From positions 3,472,001-3,536,000 of the forward strand of contig OX621266.1 of the NCBI GenBank assembly GCA_951640165.1: 64,000 bases of DNA. The letters are read 5' to 3'. Positions 51,084 to 61,325 of the stretch are shown piece by piece (position 1 is the stretch's first letter; the number at the start of each line of letters is the position of its first letter). The DNA is from Pseudoips prasinana. Lineage: Eukaryota > Arthropoda > Insecta > Lepidoptera > Nolidae. The notes under the pieces are model-generated. The model was not told where the DNA came from, did no database searches, and worked only from the letters and a program-made list of their open reading frames with translations. A program made the translations under genes and the position numbers.

Positions 51084-53599
51084 TGCGATGGGATTGTTTC
51101 GGATGAGGTCCATCATAGGCCGTTGGATATTACTGTTCACATTAATACACACTACACAAAAGCATCTCCTTGTACTAAAGGCACATTTAATACAATAAAC
51201 ACAAACAACAGTAAAGAGAGAAATTTCCGGAAGGCTGACTTTTTATCGTTATACTCTGAACTGATACACATAGATTGGACTCCATTATACCACAGTATGA
51301 ATGTCAATGATGCTGTTAGAACTTTTTATATGCTATTGAATAAAGTAATTTATCAAACTGTTCCTATTAAGAGGCCTAAAATATCCAATGTAAACTACCC
51401 CAAGTGGTTTTCTGCAAATACTATTACACTTAATGATATAAAGAATCATTATCATAAGCTTTATAAGCAGAACGATAATGACCAGCTATATTATGCATTT
51501 TTTACGTATTACAGGCGACTTGTAAAATATAGGACCGAAAGTGATTATTCTATTTTTACTAATAGAATCGAGCAAAACATTAAATACGATCCTAACACAT
51601 TCTGGGCGTTTGTGCAAAGTAATCGGAAAAACAATGAGCAAGCTACTTTCGGAGACCAGCTTCCTAAACAGGTGGCAGATGCCTTCTCGAATTATTTTAG
51701 CAGCGTATTTCTATCGAATAAGCCACAACTTAACGTAGAAAGAGCATGTGCTGCTGCAAATATGTGTCCTAATACAGTGACTCAAATAATTAACATTGAC
51801 TGCATACATGAAAGTGATGTCCGAAGGGCTATGATGCGACTATCGCACAAAACTACTCAGGGTCCAGATGGTATACCCCAATACATTGTAAGAGACGGCT
51901 ATGAAATTTTCGCAAAACCCCTACAGTATATATTTAACCTTTCTATTAAAACAAACATCTATCCTACAGAATGGAAGACCTCTAAAGTTATTCCAGTACA
52001 TAAAAATGGCCCTAAAGATAACATTAAAAACTATAGACCGATAGCAGTACTGTCTGTATTTGGAAAAATATTTGAGTCTATTCTGTATAAAAAAATATAT
52101 AATAAAATGCACAGATGGTTTTCTGAGGAACAACATGGTTTTCTGCCTAATTGCTCCACAACATCTAACCTTCTCAACATTGTTACCCTACTCGCTAAAA
52201 ACCTGGACAAAAAGAAACAGGTGGATGTGGCCTATTTCGACTTCCAAAAAGCTTTTGATAGGGTAGATAATGATATACTTTTAAATAAAATGGCAATAGC
52301 AGGTTTTTCTGATAAGTTGCTGGAGTATTTCTCTAACTATTTGCTAGACAGGAGACAATATGTTATATATAAGACAGCTAAATCGGAACTGTACCCTGTT
52401 ACATCAGGAATTGGGCAAGGCAGCAGCCTCGGCCCACTACTGTTCCTCATATTAATTAATGACCTCCCCACTCGTGTGACGCACTCCACTGTCCTTATGT
52501 TTGCTGATGACGTAAAGCTTGCTCTCCCAATATGTAACACCACCGATGTATCCTATCTTCAAGACGACATAGATAACATTTATGCTTGGAGCGCCGAAAA
52601 CAGGCTGTGTCTCAATGTAAGTAAATGTGCGATTATGTCTTATTCCAAAGCAACACAACCCCTAAATAATAGTTACACTTTAGGGAATGAGCCTCTTAAA
52701 CGTGTTTCATCTGTGCGTGATTTAGGTACTTACTTTGATCCAAAACTTACATTTAACCAAAATATTATTCAGACCTCCAATAAATGTAGAAGAAACCTCG
52801 GATTTGTCTTACGTGAAGCTAAAATATTTAATAGTCGCCAAGCCATAACCATACTTTACAATTCGTATGTTCGCAGCTTGTTAGAAACAAACAGTGTAAT
52901 TTGGAACCCTCATGAAAAGTCATATACGCTATTAATTGAGAAAATTCAGAAATCTTTTGTCCGCTATTTATATTTCAAATTATATGGTTACTATCCTTAC
53001 ATGTATCCTACACCATTCGTGTTAGGTATGGTTACTTACCAGAGTTTAGAGATAAGAAGAAACTTTAATCTTATCAAGTATTTTTTCCGTCTTGTTCGTG
53101 GATCATTATCCAATTCAGCTCTCTTGCAAAGTATCCCCTTTAATGTACCACCACCTATCAGGTATAGTCTTCGGCCCCGGGTTCGTCCTCTATTTGCAAT
53201 ACCTCAAACTAGCACAGTAACCCTACTTACAAGCCCATTGTGGTTAGCTCTCACTCATATCAATAAAGTTTTAGAATATGATCCATCCTTGGACTTATTT
53301 ACAAGCACGGAACCAAGATTTCTAGCTACAGCCAATGTTTATTTAGAAACTAATGCTACTCCTAGCTCAATAACCGGGTGATTGTTTTCGGATAGTGATA
53401 CTTATGTCATACCGTTACCGCAAAATGTTTATTTAAATATTATTGTATTCTCATGTTTTATGTAAAATATAACTATTCATTATATTATAAGTTGTAAATG
53501 TTAGTAATATTTGCTGAATATGTAACCTATAACTTATATGTTTGGTCTAACCGTTAATGTAAGTTGGTTAATAAATAAATAAAATAAATAAATAAAAAA
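51084..53599 (+). mobile_element. 5'-truncated LINE nested in the Gypsy RT
   Basis: AGCT at 51080-51083 is repeated at 53600-53603 and the Gypsy RT frame continues (INKQL|MIEQYPLPTVHELF). The LINE starts within its endonuclease C-terminus and ends in a (TAAA)n/A-rich tail (53568-53599). 3' UTR 53382-53567. Confidence 0.85.
51087..53381 (+). CDS. LINE reverse transcriptase, endonuclease mostly lost
   Basis: The open frame begins in the truncated endonuclease (SDEVHHRPLDITV, an SDH-type end) and continues ~760 residues to a stop at 53381. Linker: YPKWFSANTITLNDIK. RT: IKNYRPIAVLSVFGKIFESI, HGFLPNCSTTSNLL, motif A YFDFQKAFDRVDNDI, GIGQGSSLGPLLF, catalytic FADDVKL and RDLGTYFDPKLTF. C-terminal: YNSYVRSLLETNSVIWNP. 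Its linker resembles the LINE at 58611-59888, so both are from one CR1-like group but different families. The RT frame is intact, yet without endonuclease the copy cannot act alone. Confidence 0.9.
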   Translation, partial: DGIVSDEVHHRPLDITVHINTHYTKASPCTKGTFNTINTNNSKERNFRKADFLSLYSELIHIDWTPLYHSMNVNDAVRTFYMLLNKVIYQTVPIKRPKISNVNYPKWFSANTITLNDIKNHYHKLYKQNDNDQLYYAFFTYYRRLVKYRTESDYSIFTNRIEQNIKYDPNTFWAFVQSNRKNNEQATFGDQLPKQVADAFSNYFSSVFLSNKPQLNVERACAAANMCPNTVTQIINIDCIHESDVRRAMMRLSHKTTQGPDGIPQYIVRDGYEIFAKPLQYIFNLSIKTNIYPTEWKTSKVIPVHKNGPKDNIKNYRPIAVLSVFGKIFESILYKKIYNKMHRWFSEEQHGFLPNCSTTSNLLNIVTLLAKNLDKKKQVDVAYFDFQKAFDRVDNDILLNKMAIAGFSDKLLEYFSNYLLDRRQYVIYKTAKSELYPVTSGIGQGSSLGPLLFLILINDLPTRVTHSTVLMFADDVKLALPICNTTDVSYLQDDIDNIYAWSAENRLCLNVSKCAIMSYSKATQPLNNSYTLGNEPLKRVSSVRDLGTYFDPKLTFNQNIIQTSNKCRRNLGFVLREAKIFNSRQAITILYNSYVRSLLETNSVIWNPHEKSYTLLIEKIQKSFVRYLYFKLYGYYPYMYPTPFVLGMVTYQSLEIRRNFNLIKYFFRLVRGSLSNSALLQSIPFNVPPPIRYSLRPRVRPLFAIPQTSTVTLLTSPLWLALTHINKVLEYDPSLDLFTSTEPRFLATANVYLETNATPSSITG

Positions 53600-54010
53600 A
53601 GCTGATGATAGAACAATACCCTTTACCTACGGTACACGAGCTATTTTCAAGACTACACGGAGGTCAACAATTTACAAAAATTGACTTGTCGATGGCCTAT
53701 AATCAGTTTCGTTAGACGAAGAGTCCCAACCGGTTACATGTATCAATACACATCGAGGTCTATTTAATTATACTCGACTCGTTTTCGGGCTATCTTGTGC
53801 CCCATCTATATTCCAACGCGCTATGGAAACAATGCTTTCGGGACTAGACGGTGTCTTATGTCTCCTTGACGACATTTTAGTGACTGACCGAACCCCAGAG
53901 GGGCATTTGAAGATGTTGAACGTAGTTCTACAAAGGCTTCAGAATGCGGGGTTAACAGTTCAGAAAGAAAAATGCGAATTTTTTAAAAACGAAATTAAAT
54001 ATTTAGGCTA
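53600..54010 (+). pseudogene. Gypsy RT, downstream part, one frameshift
   Basis: The frame reads MIEQYPLPTVHELFSRLHGG, FTKIDLSMAYNQF (motif A), then a TAG. In the next frame it continues as LDEESQPVTCINTHRGLFNY, RLVFGLSCAPSIFQRAME, CLLDDILVTDRTPEGH (catalytic LLDD) and YLGYIINK. One lost base near 53715 explains the shift. Coding similarity ends at ~54010. Confidence 0.85.
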
Positions 54011-54137
54011 CATAATAAATAAAATTATCAAAATTAAAAATTTTGAAAAAAACCCACGACGGCAAAAATCTCGTCAAAAAAAAAAAATAACTCAAAACCC
54101 CCACTTAACCCAATTATTATGTAACGAAATATTATAA
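54011..54137. other. A-rich low-complexity junction
   Basis: AATTATCAAAATTAAAAA, long A runs and ACCCCCACTTAACCC. No coding continues from either side. It may be a decayed junction or a poorly resolved stretch of assembly. Confidence 0.5.
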
Positions 54138-54149
54138 CAGACGTTCGGT

Positions 54150-55158
54150 ATGTAACACTAGCATACTAGTAACTCAAAAACGAATTAAATGCACTAATGG
54201 CAGCTGTACTAATTTGTATCACCTGGAATGTGTTAATCTTACTGATTCTACGGCCCCTCGCTCAAAATGGATATGTCCGAAATGTCCTGCTAGTAAACCT
54301 AGGGAAGAAAAGTTTTCACCCAAAAACTCACCAATGACGTCTACTAACACTTTAGAAACTGTTTTGCTGGAAATTCAAAGCTTCCGGAAAGATATGAATA
54401 AAAAGTTTGATAGCCAACAAGAAACCATGGACAAATTTAATATTGCTTTGACAAAAGTTAAGCATGATATTCAAGATATGGGCTCAAAATTCTTGACACT
54501 ACGTGAAGAATTTAATGATGTCAAAAAATCGGTAGTATTCCTCTCAGAACACCATGACGAGCAGCTGAAAATAAATAAACAACAGAATGATTCCCTCTGC
54601 GAACTCAAAACTGAGAATTCAAAGATGTCTAACCAACTCAATGTATTGCAAAACAAAGTTAATCAAATGGAACAGTTGGTTAGAGAATGCAATTTAGAAA
54701 TTCAGTGTGTACCAGAGAGAAATACCGAAAACTTGCTGAGTATCGTCAAAGATATAATAACAACTGTTTCAAGCGATATTGAAGATTCTATGATCGTTAA
54801 TTACCATCGAGTTGCAAAATTGAACCCCGAATCCAACCGACCACGTAACATCATCGTGAAGTTTTCTACGCCGCGCGCACGGGATAACCTGCTAAATGCT
54901 GTCCGTACTTTCAACAAGAACCACGCAAATGACAAGCTAAACACTGAGCATGTACGTATGCCGGGGAACAAACAACCAATATATGTTTCAGAACATTTAT
55001 CTCCTGAAAACAAAAAACTTCACGCAGCGGCTCGTCAAGTTGTCAAAGATAAAAAATATCACTCAGTTTGGGTGCGCAACGGGCGTATTTTCTTGCGTAA
55101 GGAATTAAACGCTCCACCAATAACGGTTAGGGATCTTAATTTACTGGCAGCTCTCTGA
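54150..55158 (+). pseudogene. LINE ORF1 with PHD-type zinc finger and coiled coil (5' truncated)
   Basis: The frame opens inside a PHD finger: IKCTNGSCTNLYHLECVNL, SKWICPKCP (Cys/His spacing of the second half). A coiled coil follows at ~60-175 (VLLEIQSFRKDMNKKFDSQQ, QLNVLQNKVNQMEQLV), then an RNA-binding fold (SMIVNYHRVAKLNP, PRNIIVKFSTPRARDNLL) and a C-terminal domain (YHSVWVRNGRIFLRKE). The stop at 55158 is natural. PHD fingers in ORF1 are known in CR1-like elements and may bind chromatin. Only the first part of the finger and the N-terminus are missing. The first ATG-type start is not reliable here. Confidence 0.82.
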
Positions 55159-55225
55159 AATATTATAATTATCAGTTTTTATTTTATATTTTTTGTATGA
55201 TATCTTTAATTATTAAATAAAATTC

Positions 55226-55236
55226 ACTTTAAAAAT
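55226..55236. repeat. 11 bp target-site duplication of the RTE, left copy
   Basis: ACTTTAAAAAT, repeated exactly at 58600-58610. It lies at the start of ORF2 of the host LINE. Confidence 0.93.
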
Positions 55237-58200
55237 CTCTCTTTCGTTACGCTCTTGGCAGAGCGGTCGTGGTCACATCGAGGCATCCACGTTGGTGGTA
55301 AGGGTGGGCACAGCTTTCCGCACGATCTCCCGCCATCTCTCTCTGTTGGCGGACTGTCTGGCACAGTCAGATACGCAGCTTCCTACTGCGGATTTTATTT
55401 GGTCAGTCCAGCGCATAGGTGCCCTGCCACGTGATCTGGTTCCCTCCACTTTTCCTTGCACAACCAGTCGTTCTATGCAGTCGTTATCCCGTCTAGAGAC
55501 ATGACCGAAGTACTGCAGTATGCGCGACCGTACTATGGCCGATAGACGCTGCGTGATGCCGAGCTCTTCAAGTATCGATTTGTTAGTGCGGAACTCCGTC
55601 CACGATATCCCGAGCATCTTCCTCCAGCACCACATCTCCAGGGCATCTATCTTCCCTTTTTCCAACTCGCGCACTGTCCATGTCTCTGCCGCGTAAAGAA
55701 AAATGGGGAACACAAGTGTACGCACGAGTCTGGTTTTGGTGCTTTTAGTAATGTTACGATTACTCCACACTTTTCTTAATTTTTCCATCGCAGTTCTGGT
55801 AATGGCCATGCGTCGCTTTACTTCATCTACGCAGCTGCCGTTGTTTGAGATTAGAGCCCCAAGGTACACATATGTCTGAACCACGTCGCAATTCGCAATC
55901 TGTGTCACTTCGGGCGAGTTGTCGTTGACGCGATCTACAATCATCATCTTGGTCTTAGATCAGTTTATCTTTAAACCGAACGTTAGGCTCACGCGCTCCA
56001 TTCTGAGAAGTAACTCCTCCATAAGGCCAGCGTTACTTGCAAATAAGGTGGTGTCATCTGCGTATCGTAAGTTCGCAATTTTATATCCACCAACTACAAC
56101 ACCATCGTTCCAGTCTTCGAGAGTGATTCGCATTACAAGTTCGGTATAGATGTTAAACAGTAGAGGTGATATTATGCATCTCTGTCGCACGCCCGCACTT
56201 GGATGGAAACTATTTGAGAGGAGGTCATCTGTCCGCACTGAGGCCGTTCCTCCTTCGTAGAGCTCCCTAAGCAGGTGGATTAGGTGCTGCGGCGTGCCCA
56301 TGTCCAGTAGTGTTTTCCACAGCGTTGGCCATTTCACTGAGTCAAACGCTTTGGAGAAATCAACAAAACATATGTACGTCGGTTTGTTGAACTCTCGGGC
56401 TTTTTCAATGATTTGACGAACGATGAGGATTTGTTCACGGGTTCCTTTTCCTTTCACAAAACCGGCTTGCTCTGGCGCAATCTCTCTGGATAGATATGCT
56501 TTCAGTCGCTCGTTTATGATGTGTAGCATTATTTTGCTAGCGTGCGATATCAGTGCAATAAGTCGAAAGTTACTACACTTCTTTGTGGTGCCCTTTTTAT
56601 GAAGAGGCGTGAAGACTGTATGAGCCCATTCAGACGGCCATTTGCCTGTGATCCATATCTTGTTGCATATGATGTGAAAAATATGAACACCACGCTCTCC
56701 CAATGCTCGTATTGTTTCTATTGGGATCTCATCTTTCCCTGTGGCTTTCGTGTTCTTAAGGTGTTGTATAGCAGCTCTTGCTTCTGACTCAAGTATGTCC
56801 GGCTCAAGCATGTCATTCGCAGGCTCCGTGGGTGTGAAGTTTCGCGACTGAGGATCTTGGTACAAGGACTGACAGTAATTCCTCCAAACTTCCGAAATTT
56901 CATCCAGTTCATTCACTATTTGACCATTCTGATCTTCAATGGCCAAGGATTTTGACGGCAGCGTTTTCGTAATGAGACGGATTTTGTGATATAAGTCTTT
57001 TGACTCATGTCTGTCTGCATGAGTTTCAATTTCTTTACAAATATTGCGCAGATAATCATTATGATCTTGTCGGCATTTGAGTTGTATCTGTGTCGAAATT
57101 TTATTCAGATCTTTGATATCAGCTCCCGCTGCTTTCATCTTCCGGCGTTTTTCGATGAGTTCAAGGGTACTATCAGTCATCCAGTGTTGTTTTTTATGAA
57201 TTGCAGTTGGTGGTGCGGCCTCTGAGACAGTTGTAGCGATGAGTGTCTTAGCTCGGTTCCAAAGTATATCCGATGTTTCGTTAACAAGATCCGCTTCAGA
57301 CCATAGTGACCAGTTTTTCTCGATAATCGAATGAAATCTCGAAGTATCTTTCACTTCCAGCTTTCTCGGCTTTTTAATGATTCTGGCTGCTGTCAACTTG
57401 AGTTTTAGTTTGGTGATCAAAAGTTGGTGGTCAGATCCGCAATCGGTTCCAGGTAACGTATGAGTATTTGTTACAGATGTTCTCCATCGCGATCGAATCA
57501 TGATGTAATCTATTTGGTTGCGGGTTTTTCCATCGGGTGATATCCAAGTGTACAGCCTTCGAGGGTGGTGTTGGAAAAGGCTATTCAGAATCATGAGGTC
57601 GTTTTCTGTAGCGAATTGTATTAAGCGTTCGCCTCGTTCGTTCCGCTTCCCAAGCCCAAATTTCCCCGCACATTTGCCTAGCTGATGTGCGTTTTCTCCG
57701 ATCTTAGCGTTCAAGTCTCCTAGAATGATTAATAACTCTCTATTGGGTACTTTCGATATTGTATCTTCTAATTCGGAGTAGAACTTCTCGATTGCTTCGT
57801 CACTTGCGGTGGAGGTCGGGGCATAAACTTGGATGATGTTGAGGTTAATTGGTAGAGCTTTTAGCTTAATGCTGATAATCCGATCGCTTACCGGTTCGTA
57901 TCCCATCACGCAGTTTTTTAGAATTACTGGTATCAAAAAGGCCACGCCGTGCCTGCTGCTGGTGTCGTTGCCAGAAAAGTAAATGATATGGCGGTCTGTA
58001 GATAAATGTCCGCTGCCTTGCCAGTGTGTTTCGCTTAGACCACAGATGTTTATACCGACTCTAACTACTTCTCCTTCCAACACGGTAAGTTTTCCAGGTT
58101 GGTTTAAGCCGCGAACATTCCATGTTCCAATTTTCTGAAGGTGTCGTAGCTTGATAGAGTTTCCAGTAGCAGAAATTCCATGGGGGGCCTGGTCTCCTAC

Positions 58201-58599
58201 TCCGCCATGGCCGGTAGCCAACTTCACACCGCGTGCCCCAGACGCAGCACGGCGCCGGTCGCTAGTCGGTTCGCAGGGCGATCGTGTCTCATTTATTTGT
58301 GCTCTCATGTGACTTTCTTGGGAATGTAGCCGCAGTGGTTTCCCCTTGCCTTCTGCGCCAGAAAATTTTTTGGGATTATTTAGATCCCAAGGCCGCTGGA
58401 GCCTCTTCTGCCCCGTCGCCTGAGCAGGGAGTGGTTATCCCGCCACGGCTCGGTCGCCATTGCCTCGTCAGTTATCTAGCAGGGAGCGCCACGACAGCTG
58501 GTAAGCCGGCGTATCCAGTTTCGCCTGTGAAGCGTCCGGATCGTTGTTGGCATTTGGGGCTGACCAGATGTTATCGTCATTCTCCCCCATACCCCCCAT
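55237..58599 (-). mobile_element. Full-length RTE-type LINE, antisense
   Basis: 3363 bp between perfect 11 bp TSDs, the size expected of a complete RTE. 5' UTR 58309-58599, one long ORF region 55273-58308, and a very short 3' end (55237-55272) with a hairpin CGCTCTTGGCAGAGCG. Strand and ends are certain from the TSDs. Confidence 0.93.
55273..58308 (-). pseudogene. RTE endonuclease-reverse transcriptase with a single in-frame stop
   Basis: ATG at 58308 on the minus strand. Endonuclease: IGTWNVRGLNQPGKL, GLSETHWQGSG, GDLNAKIG, YTWISPDGKTRNQIDYI and GSDHQLL. RT: FRLIALISHASKIMLHII, QAGFVKGKGTREQI, motif A CFVDFSKAFDSVKW, GVRQRCIISPLLFNIY and catalytic YADDTTL. After GLKIN comes TGA (55960-55962), then the same frame continues with KMMIVDRVN, YVYLGALISNNGS, RTLVFPIFLYAAETW and WCWRKMLGISWTEF to 55273. 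The stop could be a C-to-T change at an arginine CGA codon. Everything else is open (~1011 codons), so the copy died recently. Confidence 0.93.
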
Positions 58600-59888
58600 A
58601 CTTTAAAAATATTTTATCAAAATGTAAGAGGCTTAAGAACAAAAACTGAAAATTGTTACACATTTTTATTGTGTCATAATTACGATGTAATAATTTTTAC
58701 AGAAACCTGGTTAAATAATAGTGTGTATGATAATGAACTAATAGACCAACGTTATAATATATTTAGACGTGATCGCTCTACAACTCTTTCTGCTGGCCAT
58801 AAGAAAGATGGCGGTGGAGTTTTAGTAGCAGTATTAAAACAACATAATGTACTTCGGAAAAGCAGATGGGAATCACAGTGTGAGGACCTTTGGGTAACGG
58901 TGCAAACAAATATGGGAAATGTTATAAATATTTGTGCAGTGTACGTACCTCCCCCAGTTAAACTTGATTATTTGGAACTATTCATGAAAAACACGACAGA
59001 CGTCATTCAAAATAAAATAAACAGTACCTCGCAAACTTTGTTGATAGGAGACTTCAATTTGTCAGAAATTCAATGGGTACGGGACTCAAATACATCCAGT
59101 CTAACAAATTCAACAGCGTCTAGCAACGTAGTAAACTTATTTCTGGATGGCATTTCTTTCAATAATTTATACCAATGTAATGCTGTTGTGAACACTAATG
59201 ATCGAATTCTAGACTTGCTTTTTTGTGATAGCCCCAATTGTGTTAACGTCAGGAAAGCAAATACAAGTATAGAACCTACCGATTCACATCACCCTAGTAT
59301 CGAAATAGACCTACAAAAACCCTCGAAAGGATTCCTCAAATCCAAAAAAATGCTTAAACATAATTTTTACATTGCTGATTATGTTCAAATAAATAAGGAG
59401 CTCATGGAACTTAATTGGCACGAACTGTGGCGTGAAGCAGGTAGTGTCAATGACATGTTAAAAATATTTTACGACACAATTAAGCCCATTATTCTTAAAT
59501 ATTCTCCCTTGCGTAAATCTTATAATGAAAAATACCCAATATGGTATAGTTCGGCGTTGCTCAAGGTTATAAAAGAAAAAATTAAATACCACTCTAATTA
59601 CAAAAAATATGGAAATCCTATTGATAAAGCTACGTTTAATCTCCTCAGAACGAAATGTGATGATATGATAAAATCGTGTTATAATAACTTTAAGCAGAAA
59701 GCAGCAGAAAATCTTCGCAAACGACCTAAATATTTTTGGAAGTATCTGAAGGATCAAAAATCCAGCAGCATAACCATCCCAAATGAGATGTGGTTAGAAG
59801 ATACGGTAGTCAAAGGCGGTCAGAATATCACAAATCTTTTTGCTAAACACTTTCAGTCCATTTATAACACACAAAGTCAAATATCATG

Positions 59889-59891
<3 letters not shown>
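58600..59891 (+). pseudogene. ORF2 endonuclease of the PHD LINE, RT missing
   Basis: From 58600 the frame reads LKIFYQNVRGLRTKTENCYT, IIFTETWLNNSVYD (catalytic E), DGGGVLVAVL, LLIGDFNLSEIQW and DSHHPSIEI (an SHH variant of SDH). The linker has KYPIWYSSALLKVIK and FWKYLKDQKSS. It ends at SQISC where the T run starts; codons read from the T run (a phenylalanine string) are artefactual. The region preceding 58600 is at 55226 on the other side of the RTE. Confidence 0.88.
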
Positions 59892-59920
<29 letters not shown>

Positions 59921-60116
59921 GTTGCGGGTAGCCCAAGTGTCAGCATAAAAAAAAATCCGCTCCAAGTTTAATTTATATTTTAATTCAATTTAAACCAGTT
60001 AGCCATGTTTAATAGTGATTAAATGTATAACTAACCTCTGCTGCACTCACTGAAGATATCACCTTTCCTCTGCATCGTATCCAACACACAATCACAATTT
60101 TCCCACGCACTTCAAC

Positions 60117-60899
60117 ATGGACCTGTATGCCAAGTTGTCTGCCCAAATGGAGGAGATTGCTACGTCACTCAACAGTCGGATGGCCCAGCATGAAGAAGAT
60201 TTAAAAGCTGTGGCAAACGTCGAAGTTCCTCATAAGACTATTGCAAGTCTATCTCGCGAATTCACAGACTTTCGAAACTTTGTTTGCAAGACTTTGAATG
60301 CTTTGAAAGCCCAAATCGAACTACTTATGCTTGGGTTAGATAGGCACGAAATGATGACGCGTCGTAAAGTTTTACTCCTGCATGGCGTGAAATCTCAAGA
60401 TGATCCTATGGTCACCGCTCTGGATGTATTGCACAATAATATGAAAATGTCAGATATTTCTGCTTCTAATATTGTGGCCTGTCACCGACTCGGTTCGAAT
60501 ATGAGTAAACCGCGTCCACTTCTCATCCGTTTCGAACGTTACAGCATAAGAAGCGAGGTGTGGAAAAACAAAACATCACTAAAAGGTTCCGGCTTCACAC
60601 TCTCTGAATTTCTCACAAAACCGCGTCATGATGTTTTTATGGCCGCCAGGCAGCATTTTTCCATGAGGTCGTGCTGGAGTTCCGACGGTAAAATCATGAT
60701 CCAGTTGCAGGACAAATCTATGCACAAAATTGAGTCAATGGCTGAGCTCAACCGTCTTAAAGCCCAGTTTCCTGCCGTCGTGATGACTACGGGCAAAGCT
60801 CTCAAGAAACCTGCGCACGGCTCGTCAACTCATCAACAACAAGATACCGGCATGATGTCTAGTTCTACTTCGGATAAATCCCGGAAGGCGGTGAAGTAA
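60117..60899 (+). CDS. ORF1 RNA-binding protein of LINE-A relative
   Basis: 260 residues from ATG 60117. Helical N-terminus (~1-75, DLYAKLSAQMEEIATSLNSR, ALKAQIELLMLGLDRHE), MTRRKVLLLHGVKSQ, ASNIVACHRLGSNMSKPRPL, KGSGFTLSEFLTKPRHDVFM, DGKIMIQLQDKSMHKI and a basic, Ser/Gln-rich tail. It has the coiled coil plus RRM-like plus C-terminal domain plan and serves as the reference that identifies the split ORF1 at 1236/5875. Binds element RNA by family role. Confidence 0.9.
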   Translation: MDLYAKLSAQMEEIATSLNSRMAQHEEDLKAVANVEVPHKTIASLSREFTDFRNFVCKTLNALKAQIELLMLGLDRHEMMTRRKVLLLHGVKSQDDPMVTALDVLHNNMKMSDISASNIVACHRLGSNMSKPRPLLIRFERYSIRSEVWKNKTSLKGSGFTLSEFLTKPRHDVFMAARQHFSMRSCWSSDGKIMIQLQDKSMHKIESMAELNRLKAQFPAVVMTTGKALKKPAHGSSTHQQQDTGMMSSSTSDKSRKAVK

Positions 60900-61325
60900 A
60901 CATTGTTGTGACTTTTCAAATTGGTCGACTTATATTATAGCAGTATAACTCACTCTGCACTTTCACGTCTTACTTTAATCATTTTCGTATCAATGTAATT
61001 TGTAGGTAATTGTGTCACTATTATTTTGTTCACTAACAACTTATTACCACGGAAATTAAACATTCGACGGCTTTAGCCGTCCAAAATATCCAACTACCTC
61101 CAGTTTAATATTGTTACGGTTATTACTTTATTAATATATTGTTTTAATTTTACTATGCCCTTCTTGACCGAGGCTTTTGAGTTTTGGTACCATGAGTGTT
61201 ATTTTAAATATAATGTAGTAGTGAGTGCTCAGAGTATTGAAAGTTATTTGATATAAAATTAGATTTAATATATATATATATTTATATTTTTATATAATCT
61301 TCTTGTATAGCATTTTATTTTATTT
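60900..61325 (+). other. Spacer between ORF1 and ORF2
   Basis: 426 bp, AT-rich, no frame. A (TA)n run lies at ~61267-61285. Equivalent to 6119-6741 in LINE-A but shorter and not obviously alike. Confidence 0.7.

Larger units (their letters stand above)
49448..54010 (+). mobile_element. Ty3/Gypsy element, Mag-like, truncated and interrupted
   Basis: 5' LTR 49448-49590, PBS, gag-protease-RT coding to 51083, a nested LINE 51084-53599, then RT coding to ~54010. RNase H, integrase and the 3' LTR are missing. Short LTR, single gag-pol frame and two zinc knuckles fit the Mag lineage, but this is by recognition only. Confidence 0.82.
54138..59891 (+). mobile_element. PHD-finger CR1-like LINE, split by an RTE and truncated
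   Basis: ORF1 (from ~54150) and ORF2 (resuming at 58600) belong to one element: removing 55237-58599 and one TSD joins FTLKIFYQNVRGLR in frame. The 5' end is lost at ~54137 and the RT is lost at 59891, where the oligo-T start of the next LINE begins. Confidence 0.8.

Noticed and set aside
59888..59931. Phenylalanine-string C-terminus of the endonuclease frame
   Set aside because: It is read from the oligo-T start of the next LINE and is not part of the protein.
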